Positions 44,831-53,315 of a stretch of DNA of 64,000 nt are shown piece after piece (position 1 is the first letter of the stretch; each line of letters begins with the position of its first letter). Origin of the DNA: JAAUTT01 sp038213375 (GTDB lineage Bacteria; Bacteroidota; Bacteroidia; Bacteroidales; JAAUTT01); contig JBBQTB010000026.1 in assembly GCA_038213375.1 (NCBI GenBank), forward strand, positions 12,362 to 76,361. Reading direction: 5' to 3'. Made by a program: the position numbers and the translations under genes. The notes beneath the pieces are model-generated. The model was not told the origin of the DNA. It was given only the letters and a program-made list of their open reading frames with translations, and searched no databases.

Positions 44831-44971
44831 TTTATATAAGTTAGAACTTTATTGCTCTTTTTTTCAACCTCCCAACTCTCCTTCTAAAGGAGGGCTAACT
44901 TGTGCACTGTAATGCAAAGGTTATAGCCTCTTTTTAAGGGGTTGGGGTAAAAACGCGTTAACTTATATAAA
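44831..44971. mobile_element. MITE-like element inside the leu operon
   Basis: A 141-base segment bounded by perfect 13-bp terminal inverted repeats (TTTATATAAGTTA at 44831-44843, TAACTTATATAAA at 44959-44971). The interior holds a CTCCTT/AAGGAG hairpin (44878-44892) and the CTTTTTAAGGGGTTGGGGTAA motif of repeat family C. It has no coding capacity. Clear target-site duplication was not found, so mobility is inferred only from the terminal repeats. Confidence 0.5.
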
Positions 44972-45062
44972 CTCTATTGTCCAATTTTACATTTTGATTT
45001 TTGATTGAAGGTAACTCATGAAATGAGCTTTAAATAAAAAATCTAAAATCATCAATCAAAAA

Positions 45063-46463
45063 TTACATAAGTTCCCTAGGATCTGTAATAACTCCGGTAA
45101 GCGCTGCCGCTGCCGCAGTGATTGGGCTTGCGAGAAAAGTGCGCGACCCCGGTCCCTGACGGCCTTCGAAGTTTCGGTTTGACGTTGCCACCGCATATTT
45201 ACCTTCGGGTATTTTGTCGTCGTTCATTGCCAGACATGCTGAGCATCCTGGTTGACGAAGTTCAAAACCTGATTCTGCCAAAAGTTTGACTATTCCTTCC
45301 TGTTGGCATTGTTTTTCAACCTGCTTTGATCCTGGAACGAGCCATACAATAACATCTTTAGCTTTCTTTTTGCCTTTAACAAATTCTGTAAAAGCTCTAA
45401 AGTCTTCGATTCGTCCATTGGTACAACTTCCAACAAAAACATAATCTACCTTGCGTCCAAGCATTTTGGTGCCAGGTTCAATACCCATGTATGTGAACGA
45501 TTTAAGAAAAGTATTTTTATCATTGTCAGTCAATTCGCTACCATCTGGTAATACTGCATTAATTTTGCAACCCATCCCCGGATTTGTACCATAAGTAATC
45601 ATCGGTTCAATGTCTTCTGCTTCAAAACTGATTACTTTATCAAACCCGGCACCTTCGTCTGTTTTCAGGGTTTTCCAGTTTGCTACTGCCTTGTCCCATT
45701 CAGCTCCTTTTGGAGCAAATTCGCGTCCTTTCACATAATTGAACGTAATATCATCGGGTGCAATTAAACCTCCACGGGCACCCGACTCAATACTCATATT
45801 GCAAATGGTCATGCGGGCTTCCATACTCAAATTACGGATCGCAGAACCGGAGTATTCAATAAAATAACCGGTACCTCCTGAAGCTGTTATCTTCGAAATA
45901 ATGTAAAGAACAATATCTTTGGCTGTTACACCTTTGCCTAACTTTCCATTGATTTCTATGAGCATTTTTTTGGGTTTTGGCTGCATAATGCATTGAGTAG
46001 CCAGAACCATTTCTACTTCGCTGGTTCCTACTCCAAAAGCAACCGAACCAAATGCTCCATGGGTGGATGTATGGCTGTCGCCGCAAACCATGGTCATACC
46101 GGGCAGTGTTATTCCAAGCTCCGGACCAACAACATGCACAACGCCCTGCCAGGGATGGTTTAATCCATAAAGCGTAACTCCGTGTCGATTACAGTTCTCG
46201 GTAAGCTTTTCAATCTGCGAACGAGACAGTGCATCGCGAATGGTCAGGTGTTGATCTTTAGTAGGAACGTTATGGTCAGGTGTAGCAAACGTTTGTTTCG
46301 GACGAGCTACTTTAATTCCTCTTTTGTCGAGACCGGCAAATGCTTGCGGACTAGTAACTTCGTGTATCAGGTGGCGGTCAATATAGAGTACCGATGGACC
46401 GCCTTCAACTTCGGCAACAACGTGGCTGTCCCAAATTTTATCAAATAAAGTTTTTTTACTCAT
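45063..46463 (-). CDS. leuC: 3-isopropylmalate dehydratase large subunit
   Basis: 466 residues. This aconitase-family subunit holds the [4Fe-4S] cluster. The cluster cysteines are seen in FVGSCTNGRIEDF and GCSACLAMNDD, and the substrate blocks include VCGDSHTSTHGAFGSVAFGVGTSEVEMVLATQ and SNRNFEGRQGPGSRTFLASP. The first residues SKKTLFDKIWDSHVV are typical of LeuC. It starts 38 bases after the leuA stop. Confidence 0.97.
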   Translation of the reverse strand: MSKKTLFDKIWDSHVVAEVEGGPSVLYIDRHLIHEVTSPQAFAGLDKRGIKVARPKQTFATPDHNVPTKDQHLTIRDALSRSQIEKLTENCNRHGVTLYGLNHPWQGVVHVVGPELGITLPGMTMVCGDSHTSTHGAFGSVAFGVGTSEVEMVLATQCIMQPKPKKMLIEINGKLGKGVTAKDIVLYIISKITASGGTGYFIEYSGSAIRNLSMEARMTICNMSIESGARGGLIAPDDITFNYVKGREFAPKGAEWDKAVANWKTLKTDEGAGFDKVISFEAEDIEPMITYGTNPGMGCKINAVLPDGSELTDNDKNTFLKSFTYMGIEPGTKMLGRKVDYVFVGSCTNGRIEDFRAFTEFVKGKKKAKDVIVWLVPGSKQVEKQCQQEGIVKLLAESGFELRQPGCSACLAMNDDKIPEGKYAVATSNRNFEGRQGPGSRTFLASPITAAAAALTGVITDPRELM

Positions 46464-46501
46464 CGTATTTAATTTTCTGTTATTTTTTGAATATCAGTTT
46501 A

Positions 46502-47998
46502 CTAGTGTATTTTGGAGATTGCATCGATATATGCTTCCACTGAAGCTGTTACAATATCAGTATTGGCCGAGAAACCATAATAAATATTCCCTTTATTTTC
46601 GACCTGAACATGCACTTTACCAACATCGTCGCTGCCACGTGTAACCGTTTGAACCAGGTATTCCTCCAACGCTACTTTTTTCTTAATCAGTTGACGAACT
46701 GCATTAAATGAAGCATCTACAGGACCCGAACCTGAAGCAGTAGCTGTACATACTTCACCTTCAATAATCAATTGAACCGTAGCCATGGGTATAGCTGATT
46801 TTCCACACGTAACATTCAGGTATTTTAACTTTAGCGTGCGCGATTGTTCGGCTTTTCCCACACCAACAATAACATACAAGTCGTCGTCGTTAATGTCTTT
46901 TTTACGGTCGGCAAGCAAAAGGAATTTATTATATGCGTCGTTTAGTTCATCTGCTGTGAGAGTGAAACCAAGCCTTTGCAAGTGATGGCTTAAGGCGGCC
47001 CGACCGCTTCTGGCAGTAAGAACGATAGATGATTCACTGATTCCAACCTCGTTTGGATCAATTATCTCGTAGCTTTCACGATTTTTTAACACGCCATCCT
47101 GATGAATTCCCGATGAATGAGCAAAAGCATTACGGCCAACAATTGCCTTGTTTGGCTGTATTGGCATCCTCATAAAAGTAGAAACCAATCGGCTTGTTTT
47201 AAAAATATTTTTTGAATTGATACTGGTATTCAAAAGAATATCCTTATGACTTTTTATAATCATCACAACTTCTTCCAATGCAGTATTTCCGGCTCTTTCA
47301 CCAATACCGTTCATAGTAACTTCCACCTGGCGAGCGCCATTTAGTATCCCCGCCATGGAGTTTGCTGTCGCCATGCCTAAATCATTATGGCAATGGGTGG
47401 AAATAATAGCTTTATGAATATTTTTTACGTTTTCTTTCAGAAATTTAATTTTCTCACCATAAACATGTGGCAAGCAATATCCGGTGGTATCAGGTATATT
47501 TACCACCGTTGCACCTGCACCGATCACTGCTTCAATAACACGAGCCAGATATTCGTTTTCAGTACGACCAGCATCTTCGGCATAAAATTCAACATCTTCC
47601 ACATACTTTTTTGCATATTTTACCGCAGCAATAGCTCTTTCAATAATTTCTTCCTTATTGGATTTTAGCTTATAAGTGATGTGGTAAAAAGATGTTCCGA
47701 TACCAGTATGAATGCGTTTGTTTTTCGCATATTTTAGGGAATCGGCAGCAACGTCGATATCTTTTTCAACTGCACGAGTTAATGCACAAATGGTTGGGCG
47801 GGTAATAGCTTTAGAAATTTCAACGATGGAATTAAAATCCCCGGGACTTGAAATTGGGAAGCCTGCCTCAATAATGTCGACACCTAGTTCTTCGAGGGCG
47901 CGGGCAACTTCAATTTTTTCAACGGTATTCAATTGACAGCCCGGAACTTGTTCGCCGTCTCGGAGCGTTGTGTCGAAAATGTACAGTTTTTCTTCCAT
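46502..47998 (-). CDS. leuA: 2-isopropylmalate synthase
   Basis: 498 residues. It condenses acetyl-CoA with 2-oxoisovalerate, the first committed step to leucine. Motifs: FDTTLRDGEQVPGCQLN, EAGFPISSPGDF, the metal-binding STHCHNDLGMATANSMAGI, NGIGERAGNTALEEVVM and HSSGIHQDGVLKN. The C-terminal 120 residues form the leucine-binding regulatory domain (GSGPVDASFNAVRQLI), so feedback inhibition by leucine is expected. It is the first structural gene of the operon and follows the attenuator. Confidence 0.96.
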   Translation of the reverse strand: MEEKLYIFDTTLRDGEQVPGCQLNTVEKIEVARALEELGVDIIEAGFPISSPGDFNSIVEISKAITRPTICALTRAVEKDIDVAADSLKYAKNKRIHTGIGTSFYHITYKLKSNKEEIIERAIAAVKYAKKYVEDVEFYAEDAGRTENEYLARVIEAVIGAGATVVNIPDTTGYCLPHVYGEKIKFLKENVKNIHKAIISTHCHNDLGMATANSMAGILNGARQVEVTMNGIGERAGNTALEEVVMIIKSHKDILLNTSINSKNIFKTSRLVSTFMRMPIQPNKAIVGRNAFAHSSGIHQDGVLKNRESYEIIDPNEVGISESSIVLTARSGRAALSHHLQRLGFTLTADELNDAYNKFLLLADRKKDINDDDLYVIVGVGKAEQSRTLKLKYLNVTCGKSAIPMATVQLIIEGEVCTATASGSGPVDASFNAVRQLIKKKVALEEYLVQTVTRGSDDVGKVHVQVENKGNIYYGFSANTDIVTASVEAYIDAISKIH

Positions 47999-48035
47999 GA
48001 CTACGTTTTCTTTTTAAATGATTCTTATATAAACT

Positions 48036-48099
48036 AAAAAAAGCCACTCTTTGTTGAGAATGGCTCTTACATATTTTCTATATAAAACATACCATTCTC
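48036..48099 (-). promoter_or_regulatory. Transcription attenuator of the leu operon (antiterminator/terminator pair)
   Basis: Three segments can pair in two exclusive ways. Segment 2 (GAGAATGG, plus-strand 48092-48099) begins one base after the leader stop codon and pairs perfectly over 8 bp with segment 3 (CCATTCTC, 48056-48063). Segment 3 with its neighbours (AGCCATTCTC) also pairs with segment 4 (GAGTGGCT, 48042-48049), followed by a run of seven T on the minus strand (48036-48042), forming a terminator about 40 bases before leuA. A ribosome stalled at scarce Ile or Leu codons leaves segment 2 free and favours read-through; one reaching the stop codon covers it and favours termination. 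Confidence 0.8.
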
Positions 48100-48100
48100 T

Positions 48101-48163
48101 CTAGCATCTTAGAATAAGTAGGCTAATGAAATAAATAGAAAGAAGGATAGAATTATAAATCAT
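48101..48163 (-). CDS. leuL: Leucine/isoleucine leader peptide of the leu operon
   Basis: A 20-codon open frame from ATG 48163 to TAG 48101. Five codons are Ile and five are Leu, with Leu-Leu pairs at positions 7-8 and 15-16 and an Ile-Leu-Leu run early in the peptide. The other residues are Tyr, Asn, Ser, Phe, Arg and Cys. Its position between the promoter and the switching hairpins, its composition matching the two pathway products, and the stop codon abutting segment 2 together identify it as an attenuation leader. A candidate promoter places the start codon only about 13-15 bases from the transcript's 5' end. Confidence 0.8.
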   Translation of the reverse strand: MIYNSILLSIYFISLLILRC

Positions 48164-48182
48164 GATCTTTATCAGTATTTGA

Positions 48183-48212
48183 CAAATGTATTGATAAAGT
48201 TTCAATAAACAA
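48183..48212 (-). promoter_or_regulatory. Promoter of the leu operon
   Basis: On the minus strand TACATTTG (48190-48183) matches TAnnTTTG exactly. A TTG (48212-48210) lies 19 bases upstream as the -33 element. Transcription would start near 48176, just before the leader peptide. Confidence 0.6.
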
Positions 48213-48372
48213 GGGCTTCTATATAATAATATTTGCAGGAAACAGAAAAAATATTTCTATGTTAAACAACAATAATTAGTTATAAATGCTATATAACATA
48301 TTCTACTATCAATTAAACAGAAATTGATTTTTGGGTTATAAAGAATTTAATCAACTAAATTATGCCCAAATA

Positions 48373-49209
48373 TCACTGTACCTTATAAATGGCCTTAATG
48401 CCATCTGCAAGGGCAACGGGAAATACAGAAAAGTGTGTATCATTGTCATAGCGATGTGTATACATTTTAAACCCCTTATAATCGCGATTACGAAGAGTTT
48501 CAACGAATTCACTTCCGGGAACAAGGTAATTTTCTTTAGAATCAAGCCCCCCCATCATTACAAAAACATTGGCGTTTAATTCTTTATTACGGCTAAAGTA
48601 TTTTTTTTCCAGATTGAAAATATATCTATTTTCCCAAGATAGCGTAGGAGATATCAAAACATAATTTTGAAATAGTTCAGGTTTGGTGAGCAGTATATAT
48701 GCGCCAAATAATCCGCCCAAATCAAACCCGAAAAGTGCACGTTGGTCTGGTTTTGTTGGAAAACGGCTCTCAATGGTTGTAAATAATTCTTTTTCGAGAA
48801 ACATTTGAAAATTACGAGCCCCGCCTGTTTCCGGCCAATCACCCATCTTTTTTTCCCTATCGCGGGTTGGAGTAAAATCGCGAGCCCTTAGGTTCCACCA
48901 TCTTTCGGTAGTTCCACCATACCCAATACCTACAACTATCACATCTCCAATATCTTTACCATAGCCAAGCCACTCAACAATATCCATCGACATACCGAAA
49001 GAGCGATCAGCATCCAAAAGATAAATCACCGGAAAAGTCTTGGTGGTATCGCCATACGATGATGGCAAATATACATTGATAATAAAAGCCTGATCCTTTA
49101 CATATCGGGAGTCAATACGTAAAAGCTGGGTAGTACCCGTAGCTTTTGCACTAATCCCAGAGAAGGCTCCAATAAACGATAAGAAACAAATATTAATTGC
49201 AAAACGCAT
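48373..49209 (-). CDS. Secreted alpha/beta-hydrolase of the esterase D family with the nucleophile Ser replaced by Asp
   Basis: 278 residues from ATG 49209, which begins a signal peptide; an earlier in-frame ATG (49275) adds 22 residues. The fold is that of Pfam Esterase (PF00756): FIINVYLPSSYGDTTKTFPVIYLLDADRSF, the oxyanion region VGIGYGG, the nucleophile elbow ALFGFDLGGLFGAY and the C-terminal His259 in DNDTHFSVFP. In active members the elbow is GHSxGG or GxSxGG; here Asp163 (GAT) takes the place of Ser. The enzyme may be inactive, may bind substrate only, or may use Asp as a nucleophile as haloalkane dehalogenases do. The gene stands alone upstream of the leu control region. Confidence 0.82.
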   Translation of the reverse strand: MRFAINICFLSFIGAFSGISAKATGTTQLLRIDSRYVKDQAFIINVYLPSSYGDTTKTFPVIYLLDADRSFGMSMDIVEWLGYGKDIGDVIVVGIGYGGTTERWWNLRARDFTPTRDREKKMGDWPETGGARNFQMFLEKELFTTIESRFPTKPDQRALFGFDLGGLFGAYILLTKPELFQNYVLISPTLSWENRYIFNLEKKYFSRNKELNANVFVMMGGLDSKENYLVPGSEFVETLRNRDYKGFKMYTHRYDNDTHFSVFPVALADGIKAIYKVQ

Positions 49210-49374
49210 ATTAAATGGCGTTTTTAGTAATGCTGAGTTTATCAGGTTATAAAGATAAAAATACCTGATTGACAATGCAAGTATACAGAAAATGTTTTAC
49301 ATTTTGTTACAAATATGATTCATCTAACACATAAAACCCTAAAAAACTCCAACAAACCCAAAATGGAAAGAGAA

Positions 49375-49482
49375 CCAAGTACCAAGATAAAATCCAGCAT
49401 ATTAATATTTTAAAAATTAACTATTTTTGACTGTTTTCTTGATAATAAATACTTGATACTTGGTAATCAATACTCAATACTT
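49375..49482. repeat. AACCAAG-type inverted repeat (family D copy 2)
   Basis: AGAACCAAGTACCAAGATAA is mirrored, after about 65 AT-rich bases, by TTGATACTTGGTAATCA-type sequence. It lies 8 bases beyond the 3' end of the DUF4249 lipoprotein gene and may act as its terminator. Confidence 0.5.
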
Positions 49483-49489
49483 ACTGCTT

Positions 49490-50365
49490 TTATTTATAAA
49501 CAATATTTTTTCGTTTGATTGAATATGCCGTAAAAATTCCGACAGCTTTGTCTTTTGGCTCAATATTTGTTGAAATATTTGCTGATGGACCACTAAAAAT
49601 AGGCACTTTGGGATAATAATCTAATATGTAGTCATATATAAAACCATAATATTCCTCTGTAATCCCATACATCTCAACACTAACCATATTGCCAGTAACT
49701 AATTTCTCGTCAGCACGTTCTTCACGTAACATGTATGCCTGAAAACCGTCATAATATCTACCTTCGAAACCAGTATTGTCGGTAATTGAATATTTAAAAA
49801 TACTATCAGTAAGCAGCACATTATTTTTTCTGACTTTAATCAGATAAAAATTTCTTCCGCCACCCGGATCCTGAGCGTATAAGTTTACGCTCCATCCTCT
49901 CATGTTCGGATTGGAGCCATTATAAACAATTTGAATAGAATCGATTGCATTAACTAATTTAAGAACTGACTTTGCGGAATATTCTTCAGCAATGCCATCG
50001 TCATTTACGTCCACATTTTTGATGCTTAGAGAATACGTTTTCCCGGGAACGCCAAATACGGTAGAATCAGTAAAGTAAGTTCCTGCTTTTGTTATATCTT
50101 CTTTAAGAGCATACACGGCGGAACCATCCGAAATTGTAACCGTCGCATTTGAAATCATCTTAATAGGTTGTTTATTTAAAGCATCGCTTAATTTCGATAA
50201 TTTTACCATATGCCTGGTAGTATCCGTTGATATATAACCCTCCACAACCAATCGCGCATTGGTTGAATCGGGTTCGATATTATTTATGTTTTCGGTACAC
50301 CCATTGAAAAAGAGTGAAACACAAAACAGCGCTATTAGTTTAATTGATTTGTGATATATTGTCAT
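49490..50365 (-). CDS. DUF4249 lipoprotein partner of a TonB-dependent receptor (locus 1)
   Basis: 291 residues. The signal ends in the lipobox FFNGC. The mature part has the DUF4249 pattern: LVVEGYISTDTTRHMVKLSKLSD, an Ig-like ATVTISDGSAVYALKED segment and VFGVPGKTYSLSIKNVDV. DUF4249 proteins regularly follow TonB-dependent receptors in this phylum and are presumed to be surface or periplasmic cofactors; their ligand is unknown. The gene starts 21 bases after the receptor stop. A homologous pair lies at 57.4-61.0 kb. Confidence 0.82.
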   Translation of the reverse strand: MTIYHKSIKLIALFCVSLFFNGCTENINNIEPDSTNARLVVEGYISTDTTRHMVKLSKLSDALNKQPIKMISNATVTISDGSAVYALKEDITKAGTYFTDSTVFGVPGKTYSLSIKNVDVNDDGIAEEYSAKSVLKLVNAIDSIQIVYNGSNPNMRGWSVNLYAQDPGGGRNFYLIKVRKNNVLLTDSIFKYSITDNTGFEGRYYDGFQAYMLREERADEKLVTGNMVSVEMYGITEEYYGFIYDYILDYYPKVPIFSGPSANISTNIEPKDKAVGIFTAYSIKRKNIVYK

Positions 50366-50386
50366 GATATTGAATATTTTAACAAA

Positions 50387-52753
50387 TTAAAATTTGAAAT
50401 TATAAGTAATGCCAGGGAAATAAACAAACGGAAGATACCACCGTTCTACAACTATTTGCCCGGGATTTTTTGTGTCCTGTACAAAGTTGATCATCCAGTC
50501 GTTATGTCTTCCATAAAGGTTATATACGGAGAAAACCCATTCGCCATGCCACATTTTTCCAGGACGAACTTTACCTTTTAGTGTTAAGGAAACATCAAGC
50601 CTGTGGTAATCCCGCATACGGTATCCGTTGCGCGTAGAATAATATTTTCCGTAAGTGTCATTTATAAAAAAGGAGCCAACCGGAAAAGTGAGGGGAGCGC
50701 CAGTTGCATAAACCCAATTGGCTGACAGTATTGCCTTTGGAGATAGCTCATAATTAAGGATAACATTAATATTATGAGGTTTATCATAAGGAGCAGGATA
50801 TTCCTTGCCATTGTTAATCTCAGGTATTTTTCGTGTTACCTTCGAAAGTGTATAGCTTATCCAACCATTAAACCGTCCCTCGTTCTTTCTGATTAAAAAT
50901 TCAATGCCATAAGCTTTTGCGGTTCCCGACCGGATGTCGCCTTCCATCCTTGGATTCATCAATAACTGTGCATTATCCTTAAAATCAACCACATCGTACA
51001 TGTTTTTATAGTAAGTTTCTATCGATGTTTCGTATTTGTTATCTGCGAAGTTTTTGAAATATCCGATAGCAAACTGATCAGCCTTTTGAGGCTTTACGTT
51101 AGGGGTAGAAGGAAACCAGACATCCAGAGGCATCCCTCCGGTTGAATTCGATGCCAGTTGCATGTATTGAATGGTTCGCGAATAACTTGCTTTTACCGAT
51201 GAATTTTGACTAATGGAGTAATTCAAACCAAACCGGGGCTCAATACCCTGATATGTATGAAATATTTTTCCTTTCGGATAATATAATGTACTAATTACAT
51301 GATAATTATTTTGATCTTCTTTTGAAAATTGATATAGGGTTGCGGTACCTATATTTTGAAAAGCCGTATATCGCAACCCATATTTGAGGGTGAGCTTTTC
51401 ACCGATTTTCTCTTGGTTCGAAATATAAGCGCCATGCTCCAATGCGTAATTTTTTGGAACAGGAGATCTTAATGTGCTCCGTTCACTTTCCATATACGCA
51501 TCGCAAGGATCAAAATCATGATAGGTTGATGAAATTCCAAATTTTATTTCGTTTTCGGGATTTAAAAAATAGTTGAAATCCATTTTGAACGTGTAATCAA
51601 GCATATTCGAATTCCATACATAGTTGGAGCCACCTAAACCCATTTTCAACGAGTAATCGTATTTGGCAATCACACCCGTTATGTTTGAAAATAATCGGCG
51701 AGAGAAAAGATGATTCCATCGCAATGTTCCTGTCATATTTCCAAATCCGGCATCAGAACTGCCCTTTTGCCCGAATTTATCTCTACCGGTATATGCCGAA
51801 AGAAACAAACGATTATTATCATTTATCTGATGATTTATTTTCAGGTTTAAATCGTAAAAGTACATTTTGCTTTTACGCAGCCCGGAATCGGTCATCAACG
51901 GAAAAAACATATCGGCATAAGTTCGTCTTCCGGCAATAAGAAATGATGTTTTTTCGCTACCAATAGGCCCTTCCAAGGTTAATCTGCTCGATATAAGACC
52001 AATACCTCCGGTCGCCGCAAGCTTCTTAGTGTTGCCTTCCTTCATCCGAACATCCAATACCGATGACAATCGCCCCCCGTAATTCGAAGGAATATCTCCT
52101 TTATAAAGCTTAACGTCGCGAACAGCATCGTTGTTAAACACCGAAAAAAAGCCCATGAGATGAGATGCATTATATACCGTAGCTTCGTCGATAAGTATTA
52201 AGTTTTGATCCATGCCCCCACCCCGAACACTATATCCCGAAGTTCCTTCAGCTGTTGGTAAAACCCCGGGAAGCATTTGAATAACCTTAATAACATCTAC
52301 TTCGCCCATTAAAGCCGGTACTTGCTTAATGGTTTTCATTTCAAGTTTTGTCACACTCATTTCGGTTTTTTTAACGTTTGCATCAGGGCGATCGGCTGTG
52401 ACTACCACTTCTTCGAGTTGTTGTTGTATTGGTAATAATTCCACTGTCAACGAGATGTTCTTTGTTAGTTCCACGTTTTTCGAAACAGGAGCGTACCCGA
52501 TATAACTGAATTCTAATACATAATCTCCGGGTTTCAGGCTTAATGAGAAAAAACCATATAAATTGGTTGCTGTGCCTGTTTTCAGATTCTTTACGGAAAC
52601 CGTAGCTCCAATCAGAGCCTCTCCGTTTTCGATATCCTTCACATAACCACTTACACTTAAACGCCCTGCGGGATTATCACCCTCTGCCATAAGAGATTGT
52701 ACCAGTGATAAAGCCAATAAGCCTATCATTAAAACTTTAACTTTTCGTAACAT
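50387..52753 (-). CDS. TonB-dependent outer-membrane receptor with carboxypeptidase-regulatory-like N-terminal domain (locus 1)
   Basis: 788 residues with a signal peptide (cut near LMAEG). Residues about 30-115 form a carboxypeptidase-D regulatory-like sandwich (SVSGYVKDIENGEALIGATVSV). The plug domain covers about 120-230 (GTSGYSVRGGGMDQNLILIDEATVYNASH, NYGGRLSSVLDVRMKEGN). The rest is a 22-strand-type barrel ending in TYNFKF. It imports a TonB-energised substrate. The plug is strikingly like that of the receptor at 57.4 kb, so the two are paralogues, but this one lacks the STN domain and no sigma/anti-sigma pair is next to it. The transported ligand is unknown. Confidence 0.9.
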   Translation of the reverse strand: MLRKVKVLMIGLLALSLVQSLMAEGDNPAGRLSVSGYVKDIENGEALIGATVSVKNLKTGTATNLYGFFSLSLKPGDYVLEFSYIGYAPVSKNVELTKNISLTVELLPIQQQLEEVVVTADRPDANVKKTEMSVTKLEMKTIKQVPALMGEVDVIKVIQMLPGVLPTAEGTSGYSVRGGGMDQNLILIDEATVYNASHLMGFFSVFNNDAVRDVKLYKGDIPSNYGGRLSSVLDVRMKEGNTKKLAATGGIGLISSRLTLEGPIGSEKTSFLIAGRRTYADMFFPLMTDSGLRKSKMYFYDLNLKINHQINDNNRLFLSAYTGRDKFGQKGSSDAGFGNMTGTLRWNHLFSRRLFSNITGVIAKYDYSLKMGLGGSNYVWNSNMLDYTFKMDFNYFLNPENEIKFGISSTYHDFDPCDAYMESERSTLRSPVPKNYALEHGAYISNQEKIGEKLTLKYGLRYTAFQNIGTATLYQFSKEDQNNYHVISTLYYPKGKIFHTYQGIEPRFGLNYSISQNSSVKASYSRTIQYMQLASNSTGGMPLDVWFPSTPNVKPQKADQFAIGYFKNFADNKYETSIETYYKNMYDVVDFKDNAQLLMNPRMEGDIRSGTAKAYGIEFLIRKNEGRFNGWISYTLSKVTRKIPEINNGKEYPAPYDKPHNINVILNYELSPKAILSANWVYATGAPLTFPVGSFFINDTYGKYYSTRNGYRMRDYHRLDVSLTLKGKVRPGKMWHGEWVFSVYNLYGRHNDWMINFVQDTKNPGQIVVERWYLPFVYFPGITYNFKF

Positions 52754-53207
52754 TGTGCTAATAGATTGATTATTATAATTATTTCTTTCTAAATATATTT
52801 TGCTGCGAATTTAAAACCTAATTTATCCTAAAAGAACACCTTATCGGTGAAACAGAAAAATCCACCGAGGAATTAGCTAAATTCAAATTGAAAGACAAAT
52901 AGAATATAAAATAGTTGCATTCAAAAAACATATTTTCAGGTAAAAAAATACATTTTTATTTTGTTTGGCGGAACCATCGTCATCGCCATAATTCAACATA
53001 ACGCGGGATGGAATAAATGTGGCAGGTAAAACTAACATGTCCCGGAAACGGGAATGTGCAAAGGTATAGGACTTGGTAAAATGATTTATAGGTAAATTAT
53101 TCAATTTAATCCAGGAAAATTTTGGGCAGAAAGTACAGATGGAAATGGAAGTACTTATTATCTTACAGTTAAGTGATTCAGGATTTGAGCCTGAAGAATA
53201 AAAAATA
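52754..53207. other. Intergenic stretch without a convincing gene
   Basis: AT-rich DNA with an open minus-strand frame of 73 codons (52883-53104). I do not accept this frame as a gene because it has no good start context and its composition is unlike its neighbours. The segment 52975-53060 is locally GC-richer and may be a degraded interspersed repeat. Confidence 0.35.
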
Positions 53208-53311
53208 TTTCATGCAAAGAACGCTAAGGATGCGCTATGAATGCAACGTGATAAATTTCATAAATTTATCTTTACAAGCTCTGTGCAAAACTTTGCGCCC
53301 TTTGCGTGAAA
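53208..53311. repeat. GCAAAG-type inverted repeat (family E copy 1)
   Basis: TTTCATGCAAAGAACGC (from 53208) is mirrored by GCGCCCTTTGCGTGAAA (ending 53311). A palindrome GATAAATTT/AAATTTATC lies in the middle (53250-53270). It ends 4 bases before the 3' end of the carboxyltransferase gene, so it can act as its terminator. Confidence 0.6.
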
Positions 53312-53315
53312 CATA

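Noticed and set aside
52883..53104. 73-codon minus-strand frame containing a GC-richer segment
   Set aside because: No start context, no family resemblance; may be a degraded repeat but not a supportable gene.
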